Origin: Gammaproteobacteria bacterium
GTDB taxonomy: Bacteria > Pseudomonadota > Gammaproteobacteria > JAJPIJ01
DNA length: 64,000 nt
Assembly (NCBI GenBank): GCA_035501935.1
Contig: DATJVC010000003.1
Location: 1 to 64,000 of the forward strand
Reading direction: 5' to 3'
Below the pieces are notes generated by a model. It did not search any database. It worked only from the letters and a program-made list of their open reading frames with translations, and was not told the DNA's origin. The position numbers and the translations under genes were made by a program. Of the stretch, positions 22,788 to 33,366 are shown in pieces (positions within the stretch are counted from its first letter, which is position 1; each line of letters opens with the position of its first letter).

Positions 22788-23861
22788 ATGAGCAAGAAAA
22801 TGCTGGTATTGCCGGGTGACGGCATCGGTCCGGCCATCGTCGCGCAGGCCATGAAGGTTGTGGATCGCCTGCGTGGCAAAAACGGGCTGAATCTCGAGTG
22901 CGAGGAGGCATTGATCGGCGGCGCCGCCATCGATGCAACCGGCGATCCCCTGCCGGCAGCCACGTTGACCAGGGCGCGGGCGACGGATGCAGTGCTGCTC
23001 GGCGCCGTGGGTGGGCCGAAGTGGGAATCGCTCGACATCAAGGTGCGGCCGGAGAAGGGGTTGTTGCGCCTGCGATCGGGGCTGGGTTTGTACGCAAATC
23101 TCCGTCCGGCGCTGCTCTATCCGCAACTCGCAAGCGCCTCCACGCTCAAACCGGAGGTGGTGGCGGGGCTCGACCTGCTCATCGTGCGCGAGTTGACCGG
23201 CGGTATTTATTTCGGTGAACCGCGCGGCGTGCGCACGCTGGAAAACGGCGAGCGCGAGGGCTACAACACCGAGGTCTACCGCGAGTCCGAAATCCGCCGC
23301 GTCGCCAGGGTGGCGTTCGATCTGGCGCGGCGCCGCGGCCGGCGCGTGTGTTCGGTGGACAAGGCCAACGTGCTGGAGGCCACGGAATTGTGGCGCAACG
23401 TCGTGGACGAAGTGGCTCGCGACTACGCTGACGTTGTGTTGACGCACATGTATGTCGACAACTGCGCCATGCAACTGGTGCGCAATCCCAAGCAGTTCGA
23501 CGTGCTGGTTACGACCAACATGTTCGGCGATATACTCTCCGATCTGGCGTCCATGCTGACGGGATCGATCGGCATGCTGCCGTCGGCGTCGCTGGGCGAA
23601 GGCGGCAAGGGTTTGTATGAGCCGATCCACGGCTCGGCGCCGGACATCGCCGGTCAGGACGCTGCCAATCCGATGGCGACCGTGCTGTCGCTGGCGATGG
23701 CCCTGCGGTATTCGCTGGATGCGCCGGCGCTGGCGGACAGGATCGAAACGGCCGTGTCAAAGGTTTTGGATCAGGGGCTGCGTACCGCCGATATCTGGTC
23801 CAAGGGCACGACCAAAATAGGCACCGAGGCGATGGGCGATGCCATCGTCGCGGCGTTGTAG
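22788..23861 (+). CDS. leuB: 3-isopropylmalate dehydrogenase
   Basis: The 357-aa beta-decarboxylating dehydrogenase oxidises 3-isopropylmalate with NAD+ in leucine synthesis. Motifs are [36 protein letters not shown], the [13 protein letters not shown] segment, the catalytic [10 protein letters not shown] lysine and [15 protein letters not shown]. It heads the long conserved plus-strand run with asd and fimV. leuCD are 14 kb upstream and not adjacent. Confidence 0.97.
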   Translation: MSKKMLVLPGDGIGPAIVAQAMKVVDRLRGKNGLNLECEEALIGGAAIDATGDPLPAATLTRARATDAVLLGAVGGPKWESLDIKVRPEKGLLRLRSGLGLYANLRPALLYPQLASASTLKPEVVAGLDLLIVRELTGGIYFGEPRGVRTLENGEREGYNTEVYRESEIRRVARVAFDLARRRGRRVCSVDKANVLEATELWRNVVDEVARDYADVVLTHMYVDNCAMQLVRNPKQFDVLVTTNMFGDILSDLASMLTGSIGMLPSASLGEGGKGLYEPIHGSAPDIAGQDAANPMATVLSLAMALRYSLDAPALADRIETAVSKVLDQGLRTADIWSKGTTKIGTEAMGDAIVAAL

Positions 23862-23864
23862 TTG

Positions 23865-23966
23865 GGCCCCGAATCAGTCCGTCCTGGACTGCCGAGGGCC
23901 AGGGGAAGTAGAAAAGCGTGGTTTTTTTTACCCCCCTTCATTTTCAGCGGCTCGCCGCTGAAAATG
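23865..23966. repeat. Double-hairpin intergenic element, copy B, plus an extra hairpin
   Basis: Hairpin 1 (23865-23900) has core CAGTCC-GTCCT-GGACTG with GGCCC/GGGCC outer arms. Hairpin 2 (23902-23936) has loop GCGTGG between A-rich and T-rich arms. The same two-hairpin layout with the same loop motifs but different stems lies after fimV at 28724-28788. A third, perfect 12-bp hairpin (CATTTTCAGCGG / CCGCTGAAAATG) occupies 23939-23966. Confidence 0.6.
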
Positions 23967-24030
23967 GCGGCACTGCCCTGTGCCGCGTGTGCCACGAATT
24001 TTAATCTTATTTGGAAAGTTAAATGAACGT

Positions 24031-25053
24031 ATGAGCAGGAAATTCAATGTCGCAGTGGTGGGCGCCACCGGTGCTGTAGGCGAGGTCATGCTGTCGATCC
24101 TGGAACAACGCGAATTTCCGGTCGGCAGGGTGCACGCCGTGGCCAGCAGCCGCTCCGCGGGAAGGCAGGTGGAATTCAATGGCCGGCAGCTGACCGTCGA
24201 AGCGCTGGAGGATTTCGACTTCTCCGGCATGCACATCGGTTTGTTTTCCCCGGGCGCCTCGGTGTCCGCAGTGTACGCGCCCAGGGCCGCAGCGGCGGGT
24301 TGCGTCGTCATCGACAACACCTCGCAATTCCGGCAGGAGAAAGACGTGCCGCTGGTGGTGCCCGAGGTCAACCCGCACGCCGTGGCGCAGTACAAAAACC
24401 GCGGTATCATCGCCAATCCGAATTGCTCGACCATCCAGATGGTGGTGGCATTGAAGCCCATTTACGACGCCGTCGGCATCGAGCGGATCAACGTGGCTAC
24501 ATATCAGTCGGTTTCCGGCACCGGCAAGGAGGCCATTGAGGAGCTGGCGGTGCAGACGGCGGCGCTGCTCAACGGCAAACCCATCGATTGCAACGTCTAT
24601 CCGCGCCAGATCGCCTTCAACTGCCTGCCGCACATCGACGTGTTCATGGACAACGGCTATACCAAGGAGGAAATGAAGATGATCTGGGAGACGCGCAAGA
24701 TCATGGAGGACGAGGCCATACAGGTGAACCCGACCACCGTGCGAGTGCCGGTGTTCTACGGCCATTCCGAGGCCGTGCACATCGAAACCAAGGAGAAGAT
24801 GACCGCCGCCCAAGCGCGTGCTGTGCTGCAAAAAGCACCCGGTGTGGTGGTGATGGACGAGCGCAAGGACGGCGGCTATCCAACCGCCGTGACCGAGGCC
24901 GCGGGCCAGGATCCGGTTTACGTCGGGCGCATCCGCGAGGATCTCTCCCACCCCCGGGGTCTGGACTTATGGGTGGTCTCCGACAACATACGCAAGGGGG
25001 CGGCGCTGAACAGTATTCAGATAGCCGAAATCTTGGTAAAAGACCATTTCTGA
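24031..25053 (+). CDS. asd: Aspartate-semialdehyde dehydrogenase
   Basis: The 340-aa enzyme reduces aspartyl phosphate with NADPH, the branch point to lysine, threonine and methionine. It shows VAVVGATGAVGEVML, the catalytic Cys132 in NPNCSTIQM and the GHSEAVHIET histidine region. The ATG at 24031 (MSRKFNVAVVGATG) is chosen because the upstream 17 codons of the open frame do not look like the family. It sits between leuB and fimV as in pseudomonads. Confidence 0.96.
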   Translation: MSRKFNVAVVGATGAVGEVMLSILEQREFPVGRVHAVASSRSAGRQVEFNGRQLTVEALEDFDFSGMHIGLFSPGASVSAVYAPRAAAAGCVVIDNTSQFRQEKDVPLVVPEVNPHAVAQYKNRGIIANPNCSTIQMVVALKPIYDAVGIERINVATYQSVSGTGKEAIEELAVQTAALLNGKPIDCNVYPRQIAFNCLPHIDVFMDNGYTKEEMKMIWETRKIMEDEAIQVNPTTVRVPVFYGHSEAVHIETKEKMTAAQARAVLQKAPGVVVMDERKDGGYPTAVTEAAGQDPVYVGRIREDLSHPRGLDLWVVSDNIRKGAALNSIQIAEILVKDHF

Positions 25054-25184
25054 GCTATAGTTAAGCTCTAATTGTAAAGTCCATTCGCAGGTTTTGTGGC
25101 ATAATGGGGACATCGCCGGCGGGCGCAGGTGCCGTTTTGCCGGACAGTTGTAACAGACTCTCAATGAATTTGAAGGATCAGCGG

Positions 25185-28100
25185 ATGAGAAGGATGAAGA
25201 TCCTCGGCTTGGTCGCGTTGTTGGCGATCCCTTTCGGGGGGGCACAGGCGCTGGGATTGGGCAACGTCGAAACGCGTTCCGTGCTCAATCAGCCCTTCGA
25301 GGGGCGCATTCCCATCGTGCAGGCCACAGCGGATGAAATTGACAGCCTGACTGTTCACCTGGCCGGTAACGATCAATTCGTGCGTGCCGGCATTGATCGC
25401 GCCCCGGTGTTGTCACAGCTGCGGTTCGAGATTAAACAATCGGGCAAGGGGGCGGACTACATCCGCATCAGCACGCACGATCCCATTGCAGAACCTTTCC
25501 TGAATTTTCTGGTGGAGGTCAACTGGGCCAAGGGTCGACTGATCCGCGAGTACACCGTACTGCTTGATCCGCCGCTCTACGTACCCACCCAGCGCCTGAG
25601 CGCTGCGCAACCCACCATCACCAGCGGCGGCCCTGCTGTGACGGGCGCGGCCGGCGGTGGTGAAAGCTGGCGTTCAACAGAGCAGCCCATTTATTACCCC
25701 CACGGTCACATCGGGGGCATGGCGATGGCTGGCGGTGGCGGAGTTTCAGGAGTCCCCGCTGCCGGCGCCGAGACCTTATGGTCGGCCGCCGCCGCCCTGC
25801 GGCCGGATGAATCAGTCAGCATGGCGCAAATGATGCTGGCGCTGCTCAAGGCCAATCCCGACGCGTTCATCAACGGCAATGTCAATCTCCTCAAACGCGG
25901 TTACATCAGCAAGCTGACCGTTCCGGATCATCAAGCCCTGACCGCGGTATCGCGGGAAGACGCGCTGGCAGAGGTCAAGCGGCAGCACGAGTTATGGCAG
26001 GAATACCGGCAGGGCGGCGCCAAAACACTTCCGCCGCAGACCGCCGTTGAAACGGCCGCCGCGCCGGCATCCGAAAGCAAGGAAGGCGCCGCCCCCGAAA
26101 AATCTCCCGAGAATACCGCTGCAGCCGGCGGCGAGAGCGACCAGGCCAAACTGAAATTGCTGGCGGCCAAGGAGGGTGGCGAGGCCCAGGCGGGTGAAGC
26201 CATGGCGCTGACCAAGGAACAACTGGCCTCCAAGGAACGCGAAAACGAAGAATTACGCTCGCAACTGGTGGAATCGCAGCAACTCGTTGATACCTTGAAG
26301 AGCCGCATTGCCTTGCAGGACAACCAGCTCGCTGAATTGCAGGCGAAGCTGTCGCAACCGCAGGCCCCCGCGCCGGCGCCTCCTGCTCCTGCGCCAGCCG
26401 AGGAAGTGAAGCTGCCGCCGCCGGCAACGGTCGCGCCGGCACCTGAACAAAAACCAGCTGCGCCTGCTCCCGCGGCTGAGCAGCCGGCCGCCGCCGAGCA
26501 GAAGGCGGAACAGAAACCGGAACAAAAACCGACCGAGGCAGCGCCGGCGGAATCGAAGGAGGCGGCTGCAGAACCGTCGAAGGAGAAGAAGAAACGGCCA
26601 CCGCATCCCGCTGGAGAAAAGAAGGCCAGGGTTCCCAGCGGTCCCACATGGATGGATGAAGCGCTAACCACGCTTTCCGGTATCTGGGACAATGTTCGTG
26701 ACGCGCTGGGTGGGATAACCGGCAGCCTCCAGGGCGTTGCCTCCAGTCTTTCAGGCCTCATCCCCAAGACGGTCGTGGACACAGTGCCCGGCGGTTTGCC
26801 GGCCCTGCTGGGCGGGGTGATGCTGGCGCTGGCAGTGCTGGTTGCGTTGATCCGCGGTATCGCACGGCGGGCCCGGAGTACGGGCACGCGTCCGGCGGCA
26901 CGGAGGGTGGAACGCGCGGTTTCCGACACTGATGAAACAATACGGGCCGCTGGCGAGACCACCGACTACGGCCAGGATATCACCCGTGATCGTGCCGATC
27001 AGACGGAGATACCCGGCGGTGCGCCCGACGAGGAAGCGGCGGACAAGACCCAGATCGCGCTGCCTCCGGGAACCGCCGGCGCGCCGCCCGCAGCTGAGGA
27101 AGATCCGCTTTCCGAAGTGAACGTCTATCTGGCCTACGAACGGTTTGACGAGGCGGAAAAGGTTGTCAAGGCCGCCATCGCCAAATATCCCAACGAACAC
27201 AAGTACAAGTTGCGGTTGCTGGAAGTGTATTACGCCGCCTCCAACAAGGTGGGCTATGAAAACGCCGCGCGCGCCCTGAAAAACGCCGTGGGGGAAGGCG
27301 GTCCGCTATGGGACAGCGCGCTCGCCATGTGGCGGGAGATGTCGCCGGATCGAGAATTGTTTGCCGCCGGTGGTGCCGAGGCCGCGATACCCGCCGGTGG
27401 AGCACGGCAGTTTGTTGATATCACGGGCGCCAGCGTCGGCGAAACGGGCGCGCTCAGCGACACCGTCATGATGGCGCCGGGCGCCGTGCCGGCCGCCGCC
27501 CCGAAAGCCGGCGAGGCCGGGATCGATATCGATTTGGGCGTGGGCGGCAGCACGGGCGCCACCACGACGGCCGAGAACGCGGTACTGGATCTGACCGCTG
27601 CCCAGATGACACCCGAGGACGCGTTGAGCCTCACCGCGGCCGACAGCACCGGGGTTTTGGACTTGAGCGGCGGCGGTGTTGAGTCCCCCGCGGCCCTGTC
27701 TCCGGATTTATCCTCGACCGTCGACAAGAGTCTCGGCGGGGCGCCGCCGGCGGGGGAGGACCTGCTGGATGTGACCAAGTCCGGAATGGGCCAGACGCTC
27801 GGCGCAACGCCGGCGGGCATGGATGATTTGCTCGATGTGACCAAATCCGGAATGAGTCATACCTTGAGCGAAGAGCCCGCCGGGATGGAAGACCTGCTCA
27901 ATGTCAGCATGTCCAAGGAAACGTCCAGGGAAACGCCCAAGGAGGACGACCACGTCCTGGAATTTGACATTGGTGGCGGGGCACCGGCTGCCGAACCGGA
28001 TGAAATAGAAGTCAAGGCGCCAGCGGGCGATGACAACAGTCTGGAATTCGATCTGGGCACTGCGGCCGCCGGCACGCCCGATGATGGTGGTTTAGGTCTG

Positions 28101-28709
28101 GAATTGAGCGACAGCGGCAAGGAAGACACCTCGTTGTCACTGGAAGATTTGGCCGAATCGGCCGGAGAGTTGACCCTGGATGTCAGCGGCGGAGGCGCTA
28201 CGCCGGAGTCGGCGCCCGCGACCGCCGCCACCACCACCAGAGGACTGTCACTCGACGCGGGCGGCGGCGACGGTCTGGATCTCGACCTGTCGCTGGAAGG
28301 CGAGGGTTCGTCACTGGACGACCTGACCAAATCCATGGAAGAAACCGTGGCGGGGATGAAACCGGAGGGTACCAGTGCAACGGTCTTGCCGGCCCTGGAT
28401 CTCTCGCTGGAAGCGCCCGCGGAAGAGAAGGGCGTTGATTTTGACTCGACGCAGGAGATTGCACACGACGCCCTGGCCAAGGCCCGGACCCAGGCCGATG
28501 TGGGCAACGAACAAACTGTGGTCATGCCGCGCAGTGCTCCGGTGGACGCGCAAACGGCGGTGGCTGAAGTCGATACGAAGTTGAGCCTCGCCAAGGCCTA
28601 TATCGAACTGGGCGACAGCGCCGGCGCACGCACCATCTTGAACGAGGTGGTCTCCGAGGGCAACGCCACACAGAAGGCCGAGGCCCAGCGGTTGTTGCAG
28701 ACCATCTGA
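25185..28709 (+). CDS. fimV: FimV-like polar hub / peptidoglycan-binding protein
   Basis: The protein has about 1174 aa from the ATG at 25185, preceded by AAGGA, although the open frame begins at 25104. It has a signal peptide, a conserved N-terminal FimV domain (VLNQPFEGRIPIV), and a LysM-like stretch (LLKANPDAFINGNVNLLKRG). A coiled coil and a long Pro/Ala/Glu-rich region follow, then one membrane helix (ALLGGVMLALAVLVALI), a TPR (EVNVYLAYERFDEAEKVV), three copies of a DLLDVTKSGM-type repeat, and the C-terminal FimV TPR (LSLAKAYIELGDSAGART). FimV organises cell poles and type IV pili. The position between asd and truA is the usual one. Confidence 0.93.
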   Translation: MRRMKILGLVALLAIPFGGAQALGLGNVETRSVLNQPFEGRIPIVQATADEIDSLTVHLAGNDQFVRAGIDRAPVLSQLRFEIKQSGKGADYIRISTHDPIAEPFLNFLVEVNWAKGRLIREYTVLLDPPLYVPTQRLSAAQPTITSGGPAVTGAAGGGESWRSTEQPIYYPHGHIGGMAMAGGGGVSGVPAAGAETLWSAAAALRPDESVSMAQMMLALLKANPDAFINGNVNLLKRGYISKLTVPDHQALTAVSREDALAEVKRQHELWQEYRQGGAKTLPPQTAVETAAAPASESKEGAAPEKSPENTAAAGGESDQAKLKLLAAKEGGEAQAGEAMALTKEQLASKERENEELRSQLVESQQLVDTLKSRIALQDNQLAELQAKLSQPQAPAPAPPAPAPAEEVKLPPPATVAPAPEQKPAAPAPAAEQPAAAEQKAEQKPEQKPTEAAPAESKEAAAEPSKEKKKRPPHPAGEKKARVPSGPTWMDEALTTLSGIWDNVRDALGGITGSLQGVASSLSGLIPKTVVDTVPGGLPALLGGVMLALAVLVALIRGIARRARSTGTRPAARRVERAVSDTDETIRAAGETTDYGQDITRDRADQTEIPGGAPDEEAADKTQIALPPGTAGAPPAAEEDPLSEVNVYLAYERFDEAEKVVKAAIAKYPNEHKYKLRLLEVYYAASNKVGYENAARALKNAVGEGGPLWDSALAMWREMSPDRELFAAGGAEAAIPAGGARQFVDITGASVGETGALSDTVMMAPGAVPAAAPKAGEAGIDIDLGVGGSTGATTTAENAVLDLTAAQMTPEDALSLTAADSTGVLDLSGGGVESPAALSPDLSSTVDKSLGGAPPAGEDLLDVTKSGMGQTLGATPAGMDDLLDVTKSGMSHTLSEEPAGMEDLLNVSMSKETSRETPKEDDHVLEFDIGGGAPAAEPDEIEVKAPAGDDNSLEFDLGTAAAGTPDDGGLGLELSDSGKEDTSLSLEDLAESAGELTLDVSGGGATPESAPATAATTTRGLSLDAGGGDGLDLDLSLEGEGSSLDDLTKSMEETVAGMKPEGTSATVLPALDLSLEAPAEEKGVDFDSTQEIAHDALAKARTQADVGNEQTVVMPRSAPVDAQTAVAEVDTKLSLAKAYIELGDSAGARTILNEVVSEGNATQKAEAQRLLQTI

Positions 28710-28723
28710 TCCTTTTGGGGTGG

Positions 28724-28788
28724 GCTCTGAACAAGTCCATCCTGGACTTCTCAGAGCGCGGAAACTGAAAAACGTGATTTTCAGTTTC
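28724..28788. repeat. Double-hairpin intergenic element, copy A
   Basis: Hairpin 1 pairs GCTCTGA and AAGTCCA with TGGACTT and TCAGAGC. Hairpin 2 pairs GAAACTGAAAA (28761-28771) with TTTTCAGTTTC (28778-28788) around loop ACGTGA. It lies 15 bases after the fimV stop. Loops match copy B after leuB while the stem sequences differ. Confidence 0.65.
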
Positions 28789-28889
28789 CTGCATTCTCAA
28801 TATGTCCATTCAGACATTGAAAATGACAGTGCATCCCCGCACTGCGGTTCCGTGGCTAACGAGTCATCTGATTCCGACAGTGTCGCCTC

Positions 28890-29672
28890 ATGCGCATAGC
28901 GATGGGCCTGGAGTACGATGGCCGCCATTTCCTCGGCTGGCAAACCCTGGGGCACGGCCGCACAGTGCAGGATGTGGTCGAAGCCGCCCTGGCGCGGATA
29001 GCCGCTCATCCCGTTAAAGTATTCTGCGCCGGGCGCACCGACAGCGGGGTGCACGCCACCGGCCAGGTAATCCATTTCGACACCCCGGCGGAACGGGATT
29101 TCCGATCATGGGTGCTGGGTGCCAACAGCGGACTGCCCGGGGACGCGAGCGCGGTGTGGGCATGCGGTGCACCGGATGACTTTCATGCCCGTTATTCGGC
29201 GCAGGGCCGCGTGTACCGTTACGTCATTCTCAATCGCAGCGCCCGACCGGCGGCGTTTTGCGGCAAGGTCAGCTGGTACTATCCCGCGCAGCTGGACGCG
29301 GAGCGCATGCAGGCCGGCGCCGCGGCGTTGATCGGCGAGCACGATTTCTCCGCATTCCGGTCGAGTGAGTGCCAGGCCCGTCACGCAGTGCGCGAAGTGC
29401 GGCGACTGCGGGTTTGGCGGGACGCGGACCTCATCCACATCGAAATCGAAGCCAATGCCTTTTTGCATCACATGGTGCGCAACATCGCCGGCGTGCTGAT
29501 GGCCATCGGCTCGGGCCGCGCCGAACCCTCGTGGTCGGCGGAAGTGCTGGCCGGCCGGGATCGCACGCGTGCCGGTGTCACCGCTTCCGCGGAAGGCCTG
29601 TATCTCACCGGCGTCTTTTATCCGGAGAAATACGGCCTGCCCGCGCCGCCAGTCCAACGCTGGCCGTATTAA
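28890..29672 (+). CDS. truA: tRNA pseudouridine(38-40) synthase TruA
   Basis: The 260-aa enzyme makes pseudouridine at positions 38-40 of tRNAs. The catalytic Asp51 lies in CAGRTDSGVHATGQ, and the family segments RVYRYVILN and FLHHMVRNIAGVLM are present. No good ribosome binding site precedes the ATG at 28890. The next in-frame ATG, four codons on, would leave too short an N-terminus. It lies between fimV and trpF as expected. Confidence 0.96.
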   Translation: MRIAMGLEYDGRHFLGWQTLGHGRTVQDVVEAALARIAAHPVKVFCAGRTDSGVHATGQVIHFDTPAERDFRSWVLGANSGLPGDASAVWACGAPDDFHARYSAQGRVYRYVILNRSARPAAFCGKVSWYYPAQLDAERMQAGAAALIGEHDFSAFRSSECQARHAVREVRRLRVWRDADLIHIEIEANAFLHHMVRNIAGVLMAIGSGRAEPSWSAEVLAGRDRTRAGVTASAEGLYLTGVFYPEKYGLPAPPVQRWPY

Positions 29673-29717
29673 CTTGATGGAGTAAAATCAAACCTCCGCC
29701 ATCAACGGCCATCTCTC

Positions 29718-30383
29718 ATGTCGCCTGTCAGGGTCAAATTTTGCGGCATCACGCGCGCCGAAGATGCACGGACGGCCGCGGCGCTGGGCGCGGACGCCAT
29801 CGGGCTCGTGTTTTACGCCGGCAGCCCACGGGCGGTCACTTTGCCGCAGGCGATGGCCGTCGTGTCCGGATTGCCGCCGTTCGTTGCCCGCGTGGGGTTG
29901 TTCGTCGATCCGCGCATGGAGGAGGTGGAGATGGTGTTGCAGCTGGGGGGGGTGGATGTGTTGCAGTTCCACGGCGCCGAGCCGCCGGAATTCTGCCGCC
30001 ACTTTGGCCGGCCTTACATCAAGGCGCTGCGCATGCGCCCGGGCATGAATGTGCGTGCCGAGGTGGAACGCCACCCCGATGCCGCGGCCGTGCTGCTCGA
30101 CACCCATGAGGCGGGCAAGCCTGGCGGCACGGGCAGGGCGTTCGACTGGACGCTGATCCCGCGGGATCTCCCCCGTCCCGTAATCTTGGCAGGGGGGCTG
30201 ACTCCTGATAATGTCGCTGCCGCCATCCGCCAGGCACAGCCTTATGCCGTGGATGTGAGCGGCGGCATAGAATCCGCGCCCGGCGTCAAGGACGCCGGCC
30301 TGATGCAGGCTTTTCTCCACGAGGTCAAAACGTGTTGCGAATCGAACGAACCATCGACGGCGCCCAATCCGCAGCGCCCGTGA
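29718..30383 (+). CDS. trpF: Phosphoribosylanthranilate isomerase
   Basis: The 221-aa TIM-barrel enzyme catalyses the Amadori rearrangement in tryptophan synthesis. The N-terminal [12 protein letters not shown] has the catalytic Cys. [13 protein letters not shown] and the [11 protein letters not shown] and [12 protein letters not shown] phosphate-binding loops follow. The 3' end overlaps the trpB start, so the two are probably coupled. Confidence 0.96.
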   Translation: MSPVRVKFCGITRAEDARTAAALGADAIGLVFYAGSPRAVTLPQAMAVVSGLPPFVARVGLFVDPRMEEVEMVLQLGGVDVLQFHGAEPPEFCRHFGRPYIKALRMRPGMNVRAEVERHPDAAAVLLDTHEAGKPGGTGRAFDWTLIPRDLPRPVILAGGLTPDNVAAAIRQAQPYAVDVSGGIESAPGVKDAGLMQAFLHEVKTCCESNEPSTAPNPQRP

Positions 30384-31591
30384 AAGAGGCGCGGGAGCAG
30401 ACCGGCCTGCCGGACTCACGCGGCCATTTCGGCGCCTACGGCGGTCGTTTCGTGGCCGAGACGCTGATGCAGCCGCTCGCCGAACTGACCACCGCCTATG
30501 AACGTTATCTGAAGGATGCGGAGTTTTTGCGTGAGCTTGAGGAGGATCTGCAGCACTATGTTGGACGGCCCTCGCCGTTGTACTTCGCCGAACGCCTGAC
30601 GCGCCGCTACGGCGGTGCGCGGATTTATTTGAAGCGCGAGGATTTGAATCACACCGGCGCGCACAAGATCAACAACACCGTCGGGCAGGCGCTGCTTGCC
30701 AAGCGCATGGGCAAGACGCGCATCATCGCCGAGACCGGCGCCGGTCAGCACGGCGTGGCCACCGCGACGGTGGCCGCGCGGCTGGGACTGGAATGCGTGG
30801 TGTACATGGGGTCCGAGGACACCAAACGGCAGGCGATCAATGTGTACCGCATGAAGCTGCTGGGCGCCGAGGTGGTGCCCGTCGAATCCGGATCGAAGAC
30901 GCTCAAGGATGCCTTGAACGAGGCGATGCGTGACTGGGTCACCAATGTGGACAATACCTTCTACATCATCGGCACCGTCGCCGGCCCGCACCCGTATCCG
31001 GTAATGGTGCGCGATTTCCAGGCGGTGATCGGACGCGAGGCCCGCGCCCAGTGCCTGGCGCGCTGCGGCCGCCTGCCGGATGCGCTGGTGGCCTGCGTCG
31101 GCGGCGGTTCGAACGCGCTCGGCCTGTTTTATCCCTTCATCAACGACGCGGCGGTAAAAATGTACGGCGTGGAGGCGGCGGGCGACGGCCTGCAGACGGG
31201 ACGGCACGCGGCCTCATTATGCGCCGGCCGGCCCGGCGTGCTGCATGGCAATCGCACCTATCTGCTGGAGGATCGGAATGGCCAGATCATCGAGACCCAT
31301 TCGATCTCCGCCGGCCTGGATTATCCCGGCGTGGGGCCGGAGCACGCCTGGCTCAAGGACAGCGGCCGCGCGCAGTATCTGGCGATCACCGACGAGGAAG
31401 CCCTGCAGGGTTTCCACGATCTCACGCGCATGGAAGGCATCATCCCCGCGCTTGAATCGAGCCACGCAATCGCCTATGCAGCCAAACTGGCCCCGACCAT
31501 GGGCAGGGATCAGATTATCGTCATCAATCTTTCCGGGCGCGGCGACAAGGACATCCACACCGTGGCTTCGCGTCAGGGTATTCGTTTCTAG
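30332..31591 (+). CDS. trpB: Tryptophan synthase beta chain
   Basis: The 419-aa PLP enzyme condenses indole with serine. The PLP lysine is Lys112 in [33 protein letters not shown] and the C-terminal NLSGRGDKD are intact. Two starts are possible. GTG at 30332 has a good GAGGT site six bases upstream but overlaps trpF by 52 bases. GTG at 30380 overlaps the trpF stop as GTGA but has no visible ribosome binding site. I kept the first. Confidence 0.96.
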   Translation: MLRIERTIDGAQSAAPVKEAREQTGLPDSRGHFGAYGGRFVAETLMQPLAELTTAYERYLKDAEFLRELEEDLQHYVGRPSPLYFAERLTRRYGGARIYLKREDLNHTGAHKINNTVGQALLAKRMGKTRIIAETGAGQHGVATATVAARLGLECVVYMGSEDTKRQAINVYRMKLLGAEVVPVESGSKTLKDALNEAMRDWVTNVDNTFYIIGTVAGPHPYPVMVRDFQAVIGREARAQCLARCGRLPDALVACVGGGSNALGLFYPFINDAAVKMYGVEAAGDGLQTGRHAASLCAGRPGVLHGNRTYLLEDRNGQIIETHSISAGLDYPGVGPEHAWLKDSGRAQYLAITDEEALQGFHDLTRMEGIIPALESSHAIAYAAKLAPTMGRDQIIVINLSGRGDKDIHTVASRQGIRF

Positions 31592-31616
31592 TCATGTAAA
31601 ACCGTCAGTAGATCCC

Positions 31617-32423
31617 ATGAGCAGAATCCAGTCCTGTTTTGAGGCGCTGCGTCGCAATCACCGCAAGGCGCTGATCCCGTTCCTCACGGCCGGCGATCCG
31701 TCGCCGGCGAGCACGGTGCCTCTGATGCACACGCTGGTGGAGGCCGGCGCCGATTTGATCGAGCTGGGCGTGCCGTTTTCCGATCCCATGGCCGACGGCC
31801 CGGTGATCCAGCGGGCCAGCGAGCGGGCGCTCAAGTACGGCGTCAGTCTGCATGACGTGATCGGCATGACCGCTGAATTCCGCAAGACCAATGCGCAAAC
31901 GCCGGTGGTGCTGATGGGATATTTGAATCCGATCGAGGTCATGGGTTACGAGTCGTTTGTCGAGGCCGCCGCGCGCGCGGGCGTTGACGGCGTACTGACG
32001 GTGGACCTGCCGCCGGAGGAGGCCTCATCGTTCGTGACGCTGTTGCGCAAACAGGGCGTCGACCCGGTGTTTCTGCTGGCGCCCACCACCACCGAGGAAC
32101 GCGCCGCGCGCATCTGCCAGGCCTCCAGCGGCTTTGTTTATTATGTGTCGTTGAAAGGCGTGACCGGCGCCAGCGGCTTGAACGTGAGCGATGTCGCCAC
32201 GCGCATCCGCGCCATCCGCAAACATACGCAACTGCCAATCGGCGTCGGTTTTGGCGTCAAAGATCCGGCCACCGCGGCCAAACTCGCCGAAGTCGCCGAC
32301 GCCGTGGTGGTGGCCAGCGCATTGCTGTCCGCGATGGAGACGGTGCACGCCGATCCGGCGAAATTGCGGCAGGTCGTGCACGGTTTTGTCGCCGGTCTGC
32401 GCACGGCCATGGATGCCGCCTGA
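31617..32423 (+). CDS. trpA: Tryptophan synthase alpha chain
   Basis: The 268-aa TIM-barrel subunit cleaves indole-3-glycerol phosphate to indole, which is channelled to TrpB. Catalytic Glu49 and Asp60 fall in [14 protein letters not shown] at the standard numbering. [12 protein letters not shown] and GVGFGVKDP phosphate loops are present. The trpBA pair sits between trpF and accD, where many relatives have trpF directly followed by accD. Confidence 0.97.
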   Translation: MSRIQSCFEALRRNHRKALIPFLTAGDPSPASTVPLMHTLVEAGADLIELGVPFSDPMADGPVIQRASERALKYGVSLHDVIGMTAEFRKTNAQTPVVLMGYLNPIEVMGYESFVEAAARAGVDGVLTVDLPPEEASSFVTLLRKQGVDPVFLLAPTTTEERAARICQASSGFVYYVSLKGVTGASGLNVSDVATRIRAIRKHTQLPIGVGFGVKDPATAAKLAEVADAVVVASALLSAMETVHADPAKLRQVVHGFVAGLRTAMDAA

Positions 32424-32464
32424 CGCGCTCACGATCCCGAATTTTGAAAAGGTAACCGCCCCGC

Positions 32465-33325
32465 ATGAACTGGTTCAAGAAATTGCTGCCTTCACGCATA
32501 CGCACCAACGGCGTGGCCAAGCGCGGCGTGCCGGAGGGTCTGTGGACCAGCTGTCCGGCGTGCAAGACGATGCTGTACAACGCCGAACTGGAACGCAATC
32601 TGGGCGTCTGCCCGAAGTGCCATCATCATCTGCGCATCCGCGCCCGCAAGCGGATCGACAAATTCCTCGATCCGCAGCCGCGTAGCGAGATCGGCGCCGA
32701 CATCGCGCCGGTGGACTTTCTGCGTTTCAAGGACGGCAAGCGCTACAAGGATCGCCTGCAGGATGCGCAGCACGCCACCGGCGAGAGCGACGCCCTGGTG
32801 GTGATCGCCGGCAAGGTCAAGGGGCTGCCGCTGGTCGCTTGCGCCTTTGAGTTCGAGTTCATGGGCGGCTCCATGGGGTCGGTGGTTGGTGAGCGCTTTG
32901 TGCGCGCAGTGGCCGCCTGCATCGATAAAAAGATTCCCCTGGTGTGTTTTGCCGCAAGCGGCGGCGCCCGCATGCAGGAAGCGCTGGTGTCGCTGATGCA
33001 GATGAGCAAGACGGCAGCGGCGCTGGCGGCGCTGCGCAAGCGCGATATCCCGTTCATCTCGGTGCTGACCGATCCGACCATGGGCGGTGTGTCGGCCAGC
33101 CTCGCCATGCTGGGCGACATCCAGATCGCGGAGCCGAATGCCCTGATTGGTTTCGCCGGGCCGCGCGTCATCGAACAGACGGTGCACCAGACCCTGCCGG
33201 AGGGGTTCCAGCGCAGCGAGTTTCTGCTCGCGCACGGCGCCATCGATCTGATCGTCGACCGCCGCCAGATGCGCGACCGCATCGCCGGGTTGCTGTCGCT
33301 GCTGATGCATCACCCCCTGCCTTGA
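32465..33325 (+). CDS. accD: Acetyl-CoA carboxylase carboxyltransferase subunit beta
   Basis: The 286-aa subunit works with AccA to move the carboxyl group from biotin to acetyl-CoA in fatty acid synthesis. An N-terminal zinc ribbon (CPAC ... CPKC) is followed by the crotonase-like carboxyltransferase fold with [30 protein letters not shown] and [19 protein letters not shown] lies upstream of the ATG. It is followed by folC. Confidence 0.97.
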   Translation: MNWFKKLLPSRIRTNGVAKRGVPEGLWTSCPACKTMLYNAELERNLGVCPKCHHHLRIRARKRIDKFLDPQPRSEIGADIAPVDFLRFKDGKRYKDRLQDAQHATGESDALVVIAGKVKGLPLVACAFEFEFMGGSMGSVVGERFVRAVAACIDKKIPLVCFAASGGARMQEALVSLMQMSKTAAALAALRKRDIPFISVLTDPTMGGVSASLAMLGDIQIAEPNALIGFAGPRVIEQTVHQTLPEGFQRSEFLLAHGAIDLIVDRRQMRDRIAGLLSLLMHHPLP

Positions 33326-33366
33326 GTGCCCGTGCCCCCGCGAGAAATTTTCAAATCCGCCGTATC

